Counted from the first letter of the stretch, positions 1 to 7,943 are shown. The stretch: 47,674 nucleotides of DNA from Saccharofermentans sp. (GCA_024403655.1 JAKSRK010000005.1:1-47674); one strand, 5' to 3'. The notes: generated from the letters alone by a model not told the origin. Program-made: numbers and translations.

Positions 1-99
1 CTACAATGAGCGCCACGCTTTGAAGTTAAGTTGAACCGCCGTATGCCGAACGGCATGTACGGTGGTGTGAGAGGGGGAAGCAAATTCCCCCTACTCGAT
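1..99 (+). mobile_element. Group II intron, 3' end (domains V and VI)
   Basis: Only the tail of the ribozyme is in the window. Domain V is a hairpin at about 35-66: an 8-bp lower stem (35-42 with 59-66), a two-base bulge, a 5-bp upper stem and a GAAC tetraloop. A CGC triad with a G-T wobble lies at 37-39, where the catalytic triad belongs. Domain VI follows: GAG (69-71) pairs with CTC (94-96), and an 8-bp stem (72-79 with 85-92) is closed by GCAA. A single unpaired A at 93 fits the branch-point adenosine. The intron should end at the AT near 98-99. The reverse transcriptase/maturase ORF, if present, lies upstream. Bacterial group II introns of this kind are retroelements. The downstream exon is the leader of the PHP gene. 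Confidence 0.88.
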
Positions 100-181
100 T
101 GTAAGGATTAAGAGTGATTTGCCCGAAGGCTTTTGGGGTGCTAACATTAGCGGGTAAAAAGATTTGCAAGGATTATAGGAC

Positions 182-949
182 ATGAAATATATATACGAGA
201 CACATCTTCATACTTGTGAAGGAAGCAGATGCGGAATGGTAAACGGTAAAGACTATGTTGATTACCTTATCGGTAAGGGCTATAGCGGAATGATTGTTAC
301 TGACCATTTCTTTAACGGCAACTGCGCGATTGATCCCAGTCTTCCCTGGGAGACTAAGGTTGAGGCATACTGTCAGGGCTATAGAGAGGCATTAAAAGCT
401 GCCGAAGGCAAGGACTTTAATGTCATGTTCGGAGTTGAGTATAACTTTGAAGGAGATGAATATCTTCTTTATGGCATAAGCCCGGAATGGCTTACTGATC
501 ATCCTGAGATTATGGGTATGACAAGACATGAGCTTTATAAGACTATAAAGCAGGCTGGTGGCATGATGATTCATGCTCACCCTTACAGGGAAAGAGATTA
601 TCTTGTAGATATCAAGCTTACCGAGGGTGTTTTTGACGGACTTGAAGTATATAATGCCGCCAATACTGATAATATGAATGCTCTGGCTTTTGAATACTGT
701 AAAAAGGTCGGAAGCAGAATGATAGCAGGTTCCGATATTCACTACTATCACGACAGAGCTATGGGAGGCATGGCTTTTGACCATAAGATAGATTCCATAG
801 AGGAGTATGTATCCAGTGTGTTGAACGGTGAAGGCGTTGCCGTGCAGGTTAAGGACGGTAAGGGAGTTCCCGTAGAAGATATAAGTGCGCTGACTAATTC
901 TGCTGCAGCTCCTTCTTACGAAGTTCACTGGATGGAGACTGAAGTATAA
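182..949 (+). CDS. PHP-domain metal-dependent phosphoesterase
   Basis: A 255-aa cytosolic hydrolase of the PHP superfamily, whose members use two or three metal ions to cleave phosphoester bonds. Metal ligands are visible in order: HLH (H8, H10), TDH (D41, H42), E86 in GVEYNF, HAH (H131, H133), and D185 with H187 in GSDIH. The fold is complete and there is no membrane segment. The substrate cannot be told; relatives include histidinol-phosphate phosphatases and nucleotide or oligonucleotide phosphatases. The start is the first ATG, about 80 bases after the intron end, with only a weak purine-rich stretch (AAGGATTATAGG) before it. No promoter is obvious between intron and gene, so the intron may have separated the gene from its original upstream region. 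Confidence 0.88.
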   Translation: MKYIYETHLHTCEGSRCGMVNGKDYVDYLIGKGYSGMIVTDHFFNGNCAIDPSLPWETKVEAYCQGYREALKAAEGKDFNVMFGVEYNFEGDEYLLYGISPEWLTDHPEIMGMTRHELYKTIKQAGGMMIHAHPYRERDYLVDIKLTEGVFDGLEVYNAANTDNMNALAFEYCKKVGSRMIAGSDIHYYHDRAMGGMAFDHKIDSIEEYVSSVLNGEGVAVQVKDGKGVPVEDISALTNSAAAPSYEVHWMETEV

Positions 950-950
950 A

Positions 951-1009
951 TATTTGCATTTCGAGGCAAATATAAAATATTGAATGCATTTGCAGGCAAA
1001 TAGTATAAT
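951..1009 (+). promoter_or_regulatory. Promoter with two ATTTGC/GCAAAT dyads (candidate operator)
   Basis: TTGAAT (980-985) and TATAAT (1004-1009) are 18 bases apart. Between them sits a 14-base palindrome-like dyad, ATTTGC-AG-GCAAAT (988-1001), touching the -10 box. A second dyad, TATTTGC (951-957) with GCAAATA (966-972), lies just upstream. Two copies of the same half-site pair around one promoter look like a repressor or activator binding site controlling the aldo/keto reductase gene. The regulator is not identified. Confidence 0.6.
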
Positions 1010-1034
1010 TTCCTTTACAGAGGGGGATTTTACT

Positions 1035-2159
1035 ATGACACCTGTTTTTAATGATTCAGCCAAGCTCGGCTTCGGCCTTATGAGATTACCCGAGAAGGAC
1101 GGAGTTATCGATCACGAGCAGTTATGTAAGATGGTCGATGCTTATATGGCTTCCGGCTTTAACTATTTTGATACAGCATATATTTATCACGGCGGTAAGT
1201 CAGAGACAGCCGCAAGAGAAGCGCTTGTAAAGCGTTATCCCAGAGAGAGTTTTACTCTTGCTGATAAGCTTCCTGCATGGTGCATCAAGGAAGAAGCTGA
1301 TATAGAGAAGATTTTGAATGACCAGCTCGACAGACTCGGAACGGATTACATCGATTATTATCTATTGCATTCCGTAGAGGACGGCAATAACTACGATACT
1401 TATGAGAAGTACGACTGCTTCTCATGGGGGTTGCAGAAGAAGGCTGAAGGCAAGATTAAGCATTTCGGTTTTTCTTATCACGGAAGTCCTGAGCTTCTTG
1501 TTAAGGTTCTTGATGCTCATCCCGAAGTGGAATTCGTACAGATTCAGCTTAACTATGCAGACTGGAACAATCCCGTAGTAAGATCCGGCGAGCTTTATAA
1601 CATCCTTAATGACAGAAATATCCCTATCATTGTAATGGAGCCCGTAAAGGGAGGAACTCTTGCAAACCTTACTCCTAATCTTGAGGAGAAGTTTAAGGCA
1701 GTAAGACCTGATGATTCGGCTGCATCCTGGGCACTTCGCTATGTAGCTTCTCTTCCCGGAGTTAAGTCTATCCTTTCCGGTATGTCTAACGAGGAGCAGA
1801 TGAACGACAACATCAAGACTTTTGTCGGCTTCGAGCCTTTGACAGCTGAAGAGGAGACTGTCGTTAATGAAGTAAGAGATCTTATGCTGAGCACTAATCT
1901 CATTGCATGTACTTCCTGCCGCTACTGTACTGACGGCTGCCCTATGGGAATCAGCATCCCTGATGTATTCCGTGCAGTAAACACATTGAGACTTTATCCC
2001 GAAGACGTGTTCCGTCCCAAGATGTTCTACCAGGGTCTTTCCGAGAGAACAGCGAAGGCATCTGAGTGCGTTGAGTGCGGTCAGTGTGAAGGAGTATGCC
2101 CTCAGCATCTTTCTATCGTCGACTATCTTAAGGAAGCTGCTGCAGCTTTTGAGAATTGA
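1035..2159 (+). CDS. Aldo/keto reductase with C-terminal 4Fe-4S ferredoxin-like domain
   Basis: A 374-aa protein. The N-terminal TIM barrel carries the aldo/keto reductase tetrad: D46, Y51 (DTAYIYH), K78 and H112 (YYLLHS). These enzymes reduce carbonyls with NAD(P)H. The C-terminal quarter has two cysteine clusters, CTSCRYC...CP and CVECGQC...CP, of the type that hold two 4Fe-4S centres, so electrons might come from or go to ferredoxin. This fused architecture is common in anaerobes and usually of unknown substrate. The start is the ATG at 1035 after AGAGGGGG; an in-frame ATG at 984 has no binding site and lies inside the promoter dyad. The gene is downstream of, but probably transcribed separately from, the PHP gene. 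Confidence 0.9.
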   Translation: MTPVFNDSAKLGFGLMRLPEKDGVIDHEQLCKMVDAYMASGFNYFDTAYIYHGGKSETAAREALVKRYPRESFTLADKLPAWCIKEEADIEKILNDQLDRLGTDYIDYYLLHSVEDGNNYDTYEKYDCFSWGLQKKAEGKIKHFGFSYHGSPELLVKVLDAHPEVEFVQIQLNYADWNNPVVRSGELYNILNDRNIPIIVMEPVKGGTLANLTPNLEEKFKAVRPDDSAASWALRYVASLPGVKSILSGMSNEEQMNDNIKTFVGFEPLTAEEETVVNEVRDLMLSTNLIACTSCRYCTDGCPMGISIPDVFRAVNTLRLYPEDVFRPKMFYQGLSERTAKASECVECGQCEGVCPQHLSIVDYLKEAAAAFEN

Positions 2160-2171
2160 GGTTGAAATTTA

Positions 2172-2336
2172 ATGACAGACGAACAGGCATATAAGCTCGG
2201 AGAGTGGCTTAGAAATAACCAGAACAGACCTTTGACCTTTATGGAAAAGGAAATGCTTAAGGGCATAATAGACAATTCCGCTACGATAAAGGATATTCTC
2301 GAAAGTCTTGGCGGACTTGCAGGGATGATACGCTGA
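2172..2336 (+). CDS. Small hypothetical protein, 54 aa
   Basis: A short ORF starting 12 bases after the reductase stop, preceded by a GAGG-type ribosome binding site that overlaps the reductase stop region. The product starts MTDEQAYKLGEWL and ends GGLAGMIR. It is predicted soluble and mostly helical, with no cysteines or membrane segment. Codon choice (CTT, AAG, GGC, AGA) matches the neighbours, which supports it being real. It is probably cotranscribed with the reductase and may be a small partner of it, but I do not recognise the family. It ends just before the tyrS promoter. Confidence 0.6.
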   Translation: MTDEQAYKLGEWLRNNQNRPLTFMEKEMLKGIIDNSATIKDILESLGGLAGMIR

Positions 2337-2343
2337 ACCGTAT

Positions 2344-2371
2344 TTGCTTTTTTGAAGCAATCATTTATAAT
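2344..2371 (+). promoter_or_regulatory. Promoter for the tyrS T-box transcript
   Basis: TTGCTT (2344-2349) and TATAAT (2366-2371) with 16 bases between them, placed so that transcription starts just ahead of the T-box stem I. The -35 box lies in a small dyad (TTGCTT...AAGCAA). Confidence 0.6.
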
Positions 2372-2379
2372 ACGTAAGC

Positions 2380-2645
2380 ATATTGTAACTGCGAAGAAGG
2401 AAAGAAGTAGTCTTTGACTAAGGCCTTGCAGAGAGTATCCGGTTGGTGTGAGGATACAGGCGGTCAGCAGATGAATACATTCCGGAGCAGCTGCCTGAAC
2501 TATCAGTAGGGTAAGTCGGGAGCGCCCGTTAAAGCGCATGTGTCATGTACACGATGAGGAATATATCGCGAGGTATATTCGAACATGAGGTGGTACCACG
2601 ATTATTCGTCCTCTGTTCTCCTTTTGGGGAACAGAGGATTTTTGT
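2380..2645 (+). promoter_or_regulatory. Tyrosine-specific T-box riboswitch
   Basis: A full T-box leader. Stem I has the distal AGAGAG and GGTTGGTG elements (about 2431-2450). The specifier loop GAA-TAC-A puts the tyrosine codon TAC at 2476-2478. A compact stem II-type region with GGGAGCGCCCG follows. The conserved T-box itself, GAGGTGGTACCACG, is at 2587-2600. The terminator is CCTCTGTTC (2610-2618) pairing with GAACAGAGG (2629-2637), then a T run. Uncharged tRNA-Tyr should pair with TAC and with the T-box, open the terminator and allow tyrS expression. The specifier matches the downstream synthetase exactly. Confidence 0.93.
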
Positions 2646-2668
2646 ATTTAATTACGGAGGAGAATACT

Positions 2669-3892
2669 ATGCAGATCTACGAAGAACTTCAGGCAAGAGG
2701 TCTCGTCGCTCAGGTTACTGATGAGCCCGAGATCAGAGAGCTTATTAATAACGGCGGAGCAAGATTTTATATCGGATTCGACCCCACGGCAGATTCACTT
2801 CATGTAGGTCACTTCATGGCACTTTGCCTTATGAAGAGACTTCAGATGGCAGGCAACAAGCCCGTTGTACTCCTTGGCGGCGGAACAGGATATATCGGAG
2901 ACCCTACAGGAAGATCCGACATGAGATCCATGCTTGCACCTGAGACTATCGAGCATAACTGTGCATGCTTCAAGAAGCAGATGGAAAAGTTCATCGACTT
3001 CGGTGAGGACAAGGCTATTGCAGTTAACAACGCTGACTGGCTTCTTGACCTTAACTACATCAAGCTCTTAAGAGACGTAGGTGCACATTTCTCAGTTAAC
3101 AACATGCTCAGAGCTGAGTGCTACAAGCAGAGAATGGCTAACGGTCTTTCTTTCCTTGAGTTCAACTACATGATTATGCAGGCTTATGACTTCTGGTACC
3201 TTCATAAGAACTATGGCTGTAACATGGAGTTCGGCGGCGACGATCAGTGGAGTAACATGCTTGCAGGTACAGAGCTTATTCGTAAGAAGGAAGGCGAAGA
3301 TGCTTATGCCATGACAATCACACTTCTTCTTAACAGTGAAGGTAAGAAGATGGGTAAGACAGCTAAGGGTGCTGTATGGCTTGATCCCGCTAAGACTTCT
3401 CCTTATGAGTTCTTCCAGTACTGGAGAAATGTTGGTGATCAGGATGTAATGAAGTGCATCAAGATGCTTACATTCATTCCCATGGATGAGATTTATGAGA
3501 TGGAGAAGTGGGAGGATTCCAGAATCAACGAGAAGAAGGAAGTTCTTGCATTCGAGCTTACAAAGCTTGTTCACGGTGAGGAAGAAGCTGTTAAGGCAAG
3601 AGAAGCATCTCATTCACTCTTTATGGGCGGCGGTGATGATTCCAATATGCCTACATCTGAGATTCCCGCAGATGAGGTTTCAGATGACGGTATCCAGGTA
3701 ACAGAGCTTCTCGTTAAGATGGCTATTACCAAGAGTAAGGGGGAAGCTAGAAGACTTATCGAGCAGGGCGGTGTATCTATTGACGGTGAGAAGGTAGAAG
3801 CCATCGATGCAATGGTAAGCAAGGACCAGCTTAAGGAAGGCGTTAAGGTTAAGAAGGGTAAGAAAATCTTCAAGAAGGCTGTAATCGTCTGA
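2669..3892 (+). CDS. tyrS: Tyrosine--tRNA ligase
   Basis: A class I aminoacyl-tRNA synthetase of 407 aa that charges tRNA-Tyr in the cytosol. The Rossmann domain carries HVGH (residues 45-48, the HIGH motif) and the tyrosine-pocket context FYIGFDPT. GGDDQWSN follows, and KMGKT stands in for KMSKS. The C-terminal 70 residues form an S4-type RNA-binding domain (AITKSKGEARRLIEQGGV). Length is typical for bacterial TyrRS. The start is the ATG after GGAGGAG; the longer reading frame from 2585 runs through the T-box terminator and is not coding. Expression is controlled by the upstream T-box and ends at the hairpin just after the gene. Confidence 0.97.
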   Translation: MQIYEELQARGLVAQVTDEPEIRELINNGGARFYIGFDPTADSLHVGHFMALCLMKRLQMAGNKPVVLLGGGTGYIGDPTGRSDMRSMLAPETIEHNCACFKKQMEKFIDFGEDKAIAVNNADWLLDLNYIKLLRDVGAHFSVNNMLRAECYKQRMANGLSFLEFNYMIMQAYDFWYLHKNYGCNMEFGGDDQWSNMLAGTELIRKKEGEDAYAMTITLLLNSEGKKMGKTAKGAVWLDPAKTSPYEFFQYWRNVGDQDVMKCIKMLTFIPMDEIYEMEKWEDSRINEKKEVLAFELTKLVHGEEEAVKAREASHSLFMGGGDDSNMPTSEIPADEVSDDGIQVTELLVKMAITKSKGEARRLIEQGGVSIDGEKVEAIDAMVSKDQLKEGVKVKKGKKIFKKAVIV

Positions 3893-3918
3893 TATTAATA
3901 TATTTCAGTAATCTTTAT

Positions 3919-3952
3919 ACTGCTCTGCCATAATCGGCAGGGCAGTATTTGT
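3919..3952 (+). terminator. Rho-independent terminator of tyrS
   Basis: ACTGCTCTGCC (3919-3929) pairs with GGCAGGGCAGT (3936-3946, one G-T), followed by ATTTGTTTG. It ends the tyrS transcript. Confidence 0.85.
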
Positions 3953-4227
3953 TTGCATTTGATATTTGTTGCAAACCTTTGCAGGGAATACTATTTACTA
4001 TGTCGAATACCGCTAAGGTAAATAAGAGAAAGTTCACTTGAAAGCAAAGCAAAACAGGGCTTTATAGCATTTTGATTATAGTTGAAGCTCATTTGAGATA
4101 TAGTTGCTATATATTGATAACCGTCTATCTTTGCGATTTTGCATGCCTTTTACATTCGTAGTTTTCAAGGATATAATACAGACTGAGTTTATAGGACAAA
4201 TAATGATCAGAAGGTAAGAACTGGTTT
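3953..4227 (+). promoter_or_regulatory. Upstream region and promoter of the Na/Pi cotransporter gene
   Basis: A gene-free stretch of about 275 bases. The promoter is TTTACA (4149-4154), 17 bases, TATAAT (4172-4177). Upstream there are two direct copies of TATAGTTG at 4077 and 4099, exactly 22 bases apart (two helical turns). A small AT-rich hairpin ATATAG-TTG-CTATAT (4098-4112) overlaps the second copy. Same-face direct repeats ahead of a phosphate-transport gene suggest a PhoP-type activator site, but the repeat does not match a Pho box I can quote. No ORF of note is present. Confidence 0.6.
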
Positions 4228-6000
4228 ATGGATATTTTTTCTTTTGTTCAGTTGTTCGGCGGACTTGCGTTTTTCCTTTACGGAATGACACTTCTGTCGG
4301 ATTCACTTAAGAAGACTGCCGGCGGCAGATTAGAGAAGTTATTAAGAAAAGCGACTGATAATCCTTTCAAAGGTTTGACAATAGGTGCGGTTATTACAAT
4401 CGCAATTCAGTCATCTTCCGCGATGACAGTTATGCTTGTAGGTTTTGTTAACTCCGGAATAATGGATCTCGGACAGACTATCGGAGTAATCTTCGGTTCT
4501 GATATCGGTACTACACTTACGGCATGGATTCTTTCACTTTCAGGTATCGACAGTAAAGATAATGTTTTCCTCAGACTTTTGGAGCCCAAGTGCTTCTCAT
4601 TGATTTTCGCTCTTATCGGTATATTGATGATAATGGCTTCAAAGAAGCAGAAGAAGAAGGAAATCGGTACAATGCTTCTTGGTTTTGCAATCCTGATGCA
4701 GGGTATGACCATGATGTCAGGTTCCATGGCTCCTCTTCGTGAGATGGACAGCTTCACAAGAATTCTTACAGCATTCAATAATCCTATGCTCGGTGTTCTT
4801 GCAGGAACAATCGTAACAGGTGTTATTCAGAGTTCTGCCGCATCTATCGGTATCTTACAGAGTATCTCCCTTACAGGTAAGCTTACCTGGGGTATGGCTA
4901 TTCCGATTATAATGGGTGCCAACATCGGTACCTGTATGACAGCAATTCTCTCATCTATCGGCGTAAGCAAGGATGCCAAGAGAGTTACTGTTATCCACGT
5001 AGCAATCAAGGTTATAGGTACAATCCTCTGGCTCATTATCTTCTATAGTGTAGTTGCTGTTGTTAACTTCAGCTTCATGGATAAGCAGATTGGTGTTGTA
5101 GGAATCGCTGTATTCCACTCTATCTTCAATATTGTTAATACAATCCTTCTTTTCCCGTTCAGCAAGCAGCTTGAGAAGCTCGCCAAATTTATCGTTAAGG
5201 AGAGCGACGAGGAGAAGGAGATGATTCTCGATGAAAGACTCATGCTCACTCCTACAATCGCTGTAGGTGAGTCAGCTAACTTCGTTACCAAGATGTTTAC
5301 CAAGGTTAGCAACGGACTCGACAAAGCTACAGATATGCTTATGAACGGTTTTAATTCTGAAGACTATGAAGCAATCATGGAGAATGAGGAGAAGATTGAC
5401 AGCTACGAGGACCATATCGGTTCTTACCTCATGAAGCTTACAACTAATCATCACCTCAATGAGATTGACAAGATGAGTTCTTCAAAGATGCTTCAGGTAA
5501 TAGGTGAGTTCGAGCGTCTCGGTGACCACGCTTCTTATATGGCTAAGTCCGCAGAAGAGCTTAAGAGCAAGAATATCAGTTTCTCGGATTCAGCTAAGGA
5601 AGAACTTAGCAGAATCCTTCCTGCTGTTCGTGAAGTATATACTATGGCCATCAAGTGTTATGAGACAGGTAAGGCTGATACGGCAATGGATATCGGACCT
5701 CTTCGTATAGTTATTTCCGAGATGTGTGAGGCATTCAAGGCTTCTCATGTTGAAAGACTTGCAGAGGGTGTATGTACCGTTGAGCAGGGATTTGTATTTA
5801 ACGATATTCTCTATAGCTGCGGACGTATTGCAGATCACAGCATGAACATCGCTGCCGTAGTATACAGATTCAATACTGCTGATACCAGTAACTACGCTTA
5901 TATGCACGACTTCAAGCAGAGAACAGGTTCTTCTTCAGAAGATTCATATAAGAAGTACTTTGATAAATATATGACCAAAACCGCAGATGCGGCAAAGTGA
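4228..6000 (+). CDS. Na+/phosphate cotransporter family protein with PhoU-like C-terminal domain
   Basis: A 590-aa membrane protein. The first about 310 residues are hydrophobic helices with the duplicated QSS signature of the Na/Pi cotransporter family (NptA/type II): QSSSA at 61-65 and IQSSAAS near 199. This part is expected to import or export inorganic phosphate with sodium. From about residue 345 a soluble helical region follows with two PhoU-like three-helix repeats. These domains are usually linked to metal binding and phosphate sensing, so transport may be gated by the tail. The start ATG follows AAGGTAAG with suitable spacing. The gene is monocistronic between its own promoter (4149-4177) and a terminator after 6033. 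Confidence 0.9.
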   Translation: MDIFSFVQLFGGLAFFLYGMTLLSDSLKKTAGGRLEKLLRKATDNPFKGLTIGAVITIAIQSSSAMTVMLVGFVNSGIMDLGQTIGVIFGSDIGTTLTAWILSLSGIDSKDNVFLRLLEPKCFSLIFALIGILMIMASKKQKKKEIGTMLLGFAILMQGMTMMSGSMAPLREMDSFTRILTAFNNPMLGVLAGTIVTGVIQSSAASIGILQSISLTGKLTWGMAIPIIMGANIGTCMTAILSSIGVSKDAKRVTVIHVAIKVIGTILWLIIFYSVVAVVNFSFMDKQIGVVGIAVFHSIFNIVNTILLFPFSKQLEKLAKFIVKESDEEKEMILDERLMLTPTIAVGESANFVTKMFTKVSNGLDKATDMLMNGFNSEDYEAIMENEEKIDSYEDHIGSYLMKLTTNHHLNEIDKMSSSKMLQVIGEFERLGDHASYMAKSAEELKSKNISFSDSAKEELSRILPAVREVYTMAIKCYETGKADTAMDIGPLRIVISEMCEAFKASHVERLAEGVCTVEQGFVFNDILYSCGRIADHSMNIAAVVYRFNTADTSNYAYMHDFKQRTGSSSEDSYKKYFDKYMTKTADAAK

Positions 6001-6032
6001 TAAATATTTACATTTGATATAGCTTTTACAGT

Positions 6033-6060
6033 AGCCGCGATTACCGCGGCTATTGTTATT
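6033..6060 (+). terminator. Terminator of the Na/Pi cotransporter gene
   Basis: AGCCGCG (6033-6039) pairs with CGCGGCT (6045-6051), then a T-rich tract (ATTGTTATTATT). Confidence 0.75.
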
Positions 6061-6089
6061 ATTAGTGCTTCTATTCGTGTCGATTTTTA

Positions 6090-6118
6090 TTGTAAGAATG
6101 ATCAAAATTTGCTATCAT
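6090..6118 (+). promoter_or_regulatory. Promoter of the SPFH gene
   Basis: TTGTAA (6090-6095) and TATCAT (6113-6118) with 17 bases between. It lies about 50 bases ahead of the chosen start codon. Confidence 0.6.
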
Positions 6119-6168
6119 TTTTAAGGAAGGTTTGTAACTTTCAGAATTTCTATGGAGGAATTGTACAA

Positions 6169-7536
6169 ATGGGATTGATTAGTATGATTAAGGGCGCTGT
6201 CGGCGGCGTTGCAGGTCTTGCAGGAACAACTATTGATTCTGCTCTCAGAGATCAGTTTAGAGAAGTATTTACCTGTGATTCGCTCGGACAGAATGTTCTT
6301 GTTAGAAAGGGTGCCGTAAGAAGAACAGCTGACGGTAAGAACAAGGGAAATGAAGATGTTATTTCTTCCGGTTCTATCATCATGGTTCCTGAGAGCACTG
6401 CTCTTATTCTTGTTGATGGCGGTCAGATCGTTGATTTCACAACTGAGGCCGGTTACTACAGATGGGATTCTTCAACTTCTCCCTCAATGATTACTTCCGG
6501 CTCCTGGGCTGAGTTTAAGGAGAGAGTTGGTAAGACTATTTCCGATACATGGGAGCGTATGACAGCAGGCGGCACACTTACAAAGCAGCAGAGAGTTTAC
6601 TTTGTAAATATGCTTCCTATAAGAGATAACAAGTTCGGTTCTGCTTCACCTATTCCTTATGCAGATCCCGAGTACAGACAGATTTATATCCGTTTGAACG
6701 GTGTATTCTCTTACCAGATCGTAGACCCCGTAACATTCTTCAGAAGTGTTACAAGTAATATCACAGGTGACTATCTTGCATCTCAGTTCATGGGTACAGT
6801 AGCTGATCCTCAGCAGCCCAGACTTGAGTTCACAGATCACATCACTGAGGTTCTTAACAGACTCGGCGGACAGGATAAGGTAATGTTCGCTAATCTTCCT
6901 CAGAAGCAGACACAGCTTCGTACATACATGCAGGAATGCCTTGACGAAGACTGGCTCAAGCTTAGAGGTGTTGTAGTTGAGACAGTTGCTATCGGTGGTA
7001 TCACACCTGATGAGAAGTCTCGTGCAAGAATCGAAGAAGTTGATAACGCTAAGCTTTACGGATCTGATCCTAACGCTCTTGCTGCTCAGGTAGCTCTCGG
7101 CCAGACAGAGGCTATGAAGGCTGCAGGTGCAAACTCAGCAGGCGCAGCTACAGGTCTTATGGGTCTTGGCATGATGGGTGGTATGTCCGGTGCACAGGGT
7201 GGTACAGCAGCAGCATTTAACTTCCTTGGTCAGCAGCAGCAGGCACAGCAGGCTCAGCAGGCAGCTGCAGCCGCAGCTCCTTCAGCTGATTCATGGACAT
7301 GCTCATGCGGTGCTGTTAATACAGGTAAGTTCTGTGCACAGTGCGGAACAGCTAAGCCCGCTCCCGCAGGTTCATGGACATGTGAGTGTGGTGCAGTAAA
7401 TACCGGTAAGTTCTGTCCTCAGTGCGGTAAGCCCGCTCCCGCAGCAGGCCCTGCAAAGTGCCCTAAGTGCGGATACACACCTGCAGACGGCGTACTTCCT
7501 AAGTTCTGCCCTGAGTGTGGTAACAAGAACGAGTGA
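6169..7536 (+). CDS. SPFH/Band 7 domain protein with C-terminal zinc ribbons
   Basis: A 455-aa protein. It opens with a short hydrophobic, glycine-rich segment (MIKGAVGGVAGLAG). An SPFH-type domain follows over roughly residues 40-290, including the arginine- and glutamate-rich tail typical of this family. Next come an Ala/Gln-rich linker (QQQQAQQAQQ) and three zinc-ribbon units: two near-identical CxCGAVNTGKFCxQCG repeats and a final CPKCG...CPECG. SPFH proteins form membrane-associated oligomeric scaffolds; the ribbons suggest protein or nucleic-acid contacts. Start chosen at 6169 because TGGAGGA precedes it; the in-frame ATG at 6109 overlaps the promoter. The gene stands alone between promoter and terminator. 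The exact role is unknown. Confidence 0.85.
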   Translation: MGLISMIKGAVGGVAGLAGTTIDSALRDQFREVFTCDSLGQNVLVRKGAVRRTADGKNKGNEDVISSGSIIMVPESTALILVDGGQIVDFTTEAGYYRWDSSTSPSMITSGSWAEFKERVGKTISDTWERMTAGGTLTKQQRVYFVNMLPIRDNKFGSASPIPYADPEYRQIYIRLNGVFSYQIVDPVTFFRSVTSNITGDYLASQFMGTVADPQQPRLEFTDHITEVLNRLGGQDKVMFANLPQKQTQLRTYMQECLDEDWLKLRGVVVETVAIGGITPDEKSRARIEEVDNAKLYGSDPNALAAQVALGQTEAMKAAGANSAGAATGLMGLGMMGGMSGAQGGTAAAFNFLGQQQQAQQAQQAAAAAAPSADSWTCSCGAVNTGKFCAQCGTAKPAPAGSWTCECGAVNTGKFCPQCGKPAPAAGPAKCPKCGYTPADGVLPKFCPECGNKNE

Positions 7537-7567
7537 TAGTCTTCTGACTTCATTTCAAAGATTATTA

Positions 7568-7600
7568 AGAGGTGTTTCGCAAGAAGCACCTCTTTTTATA
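7568..7600 (+). terminator. Terminator of the SPFH gene
   Basis: AGAGGTG (7568-7574) pairs with CACCTCT (7587-7593) and is followed by TTTTTAT. Confidence 0.85.
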
Positions 7601-7663
7601 TGCAATATTTCACAAAAATGCTTTCACAAGGCAAAAAGCAATAAGAAAATGAATCTTTTTTGT

Positions 7664-7692
7664 TTGCAGGCAGTTGGGAATTAAGCTACAAT
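7664..7692 (+). promoter_or_regulatory. Promoter of the 2-oxoacid:ferredoxin oxidoreductase operon
   Basis: TTGCAG (7664-7669), 17 bases, TACAAT (7687-7692). The -35 box lies within TTTGCAGGCA, a ten-base string also found in the operator-like dyad of the aldo/keto reductase promoter (989-998). Confidence 0.6.
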
Positions 7693-7724
7693 ACAAAGGT
7701 TATTAAAATGAAGGGGAAATGTAT

Positions 7725-7931
7725 ATGGCAAAAGTAACGTTTAGAGACGATCTTTGCAAAGGCTGCGGTCTTTGTGTCTATGCTTGCCCCAAGAAGATCC
7801 TTGAACTCGATAAGAGCAGACTTAATGATAAGGGTTATCATCCTGCTGTCTGCACGAATCCCGATTCCTGCATCGGTTGTACATTCTGCGCCGTTCAGTG
7901 TCCTGATTCCGTAATCACTGTTGAAAGGTAA
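7725..7931 (+). CDS. Dicluster 4Fe-4S ferredoxin subunit of 2-oxoacid oxidoreductase (delta)
   Basis: A 68-aa ferredoxin with two 4Fe-4S motifs: [12 protein letters not shown] (C11, C14, C17, C21) and [12 protein letters not shown] (C49, C52, C55, C59). It is the electron-acceptor subunit of a four-subunit 2-oxoacid:ferredoxin oxidoreductase and should pass electrons from the TPP site to free ferredoxin. The start at 7725 is preferred because AAGGGG sits eight bases upstream; the ATG at 7719 would be too close to that site. It is the first gene of a tight four-gene operon. Confidence 0.92.
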   Translation: MAKVTFRDDLCKGCGLCVYACPKKILELDKSRLNDKGYHPAVCTNPDSCIGCTFCAVQCPDSVITVER

Positions 7932-7943
7932 GGTCTTGGAACT

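Noticed and set aside
392..1063. A 223-aa minus-strand reading frame across the PHP gene
   Set aside because: It lies opposite a gene with complete PHP motifs and shows no domain of its own. It is a shadow of codon bias, as are the other long antisense frames in the window.
2585..2668. Upstream extension of tyrS to an ATG at 2585
   Set aside because: It would translate the T-box and its terminator. The ATG at 2669 has a good ribosome binding site and gives the normal TyrRS length.
4030..4180. AT-rich repeats before the Na/Pi gene as CRISPR or tracr-like RNA
   Set aside because: Only two short copies exist, with no spacer array and no cas genes nearby. A regulatory site is simpler.
7178..7399. 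Plus-strand 73-aa frame inside the SPFH gene
   Set aside because: It arises from the Gln/Ala-rich, repetitive zinc-ribbon region read in another frame, with no start signal.
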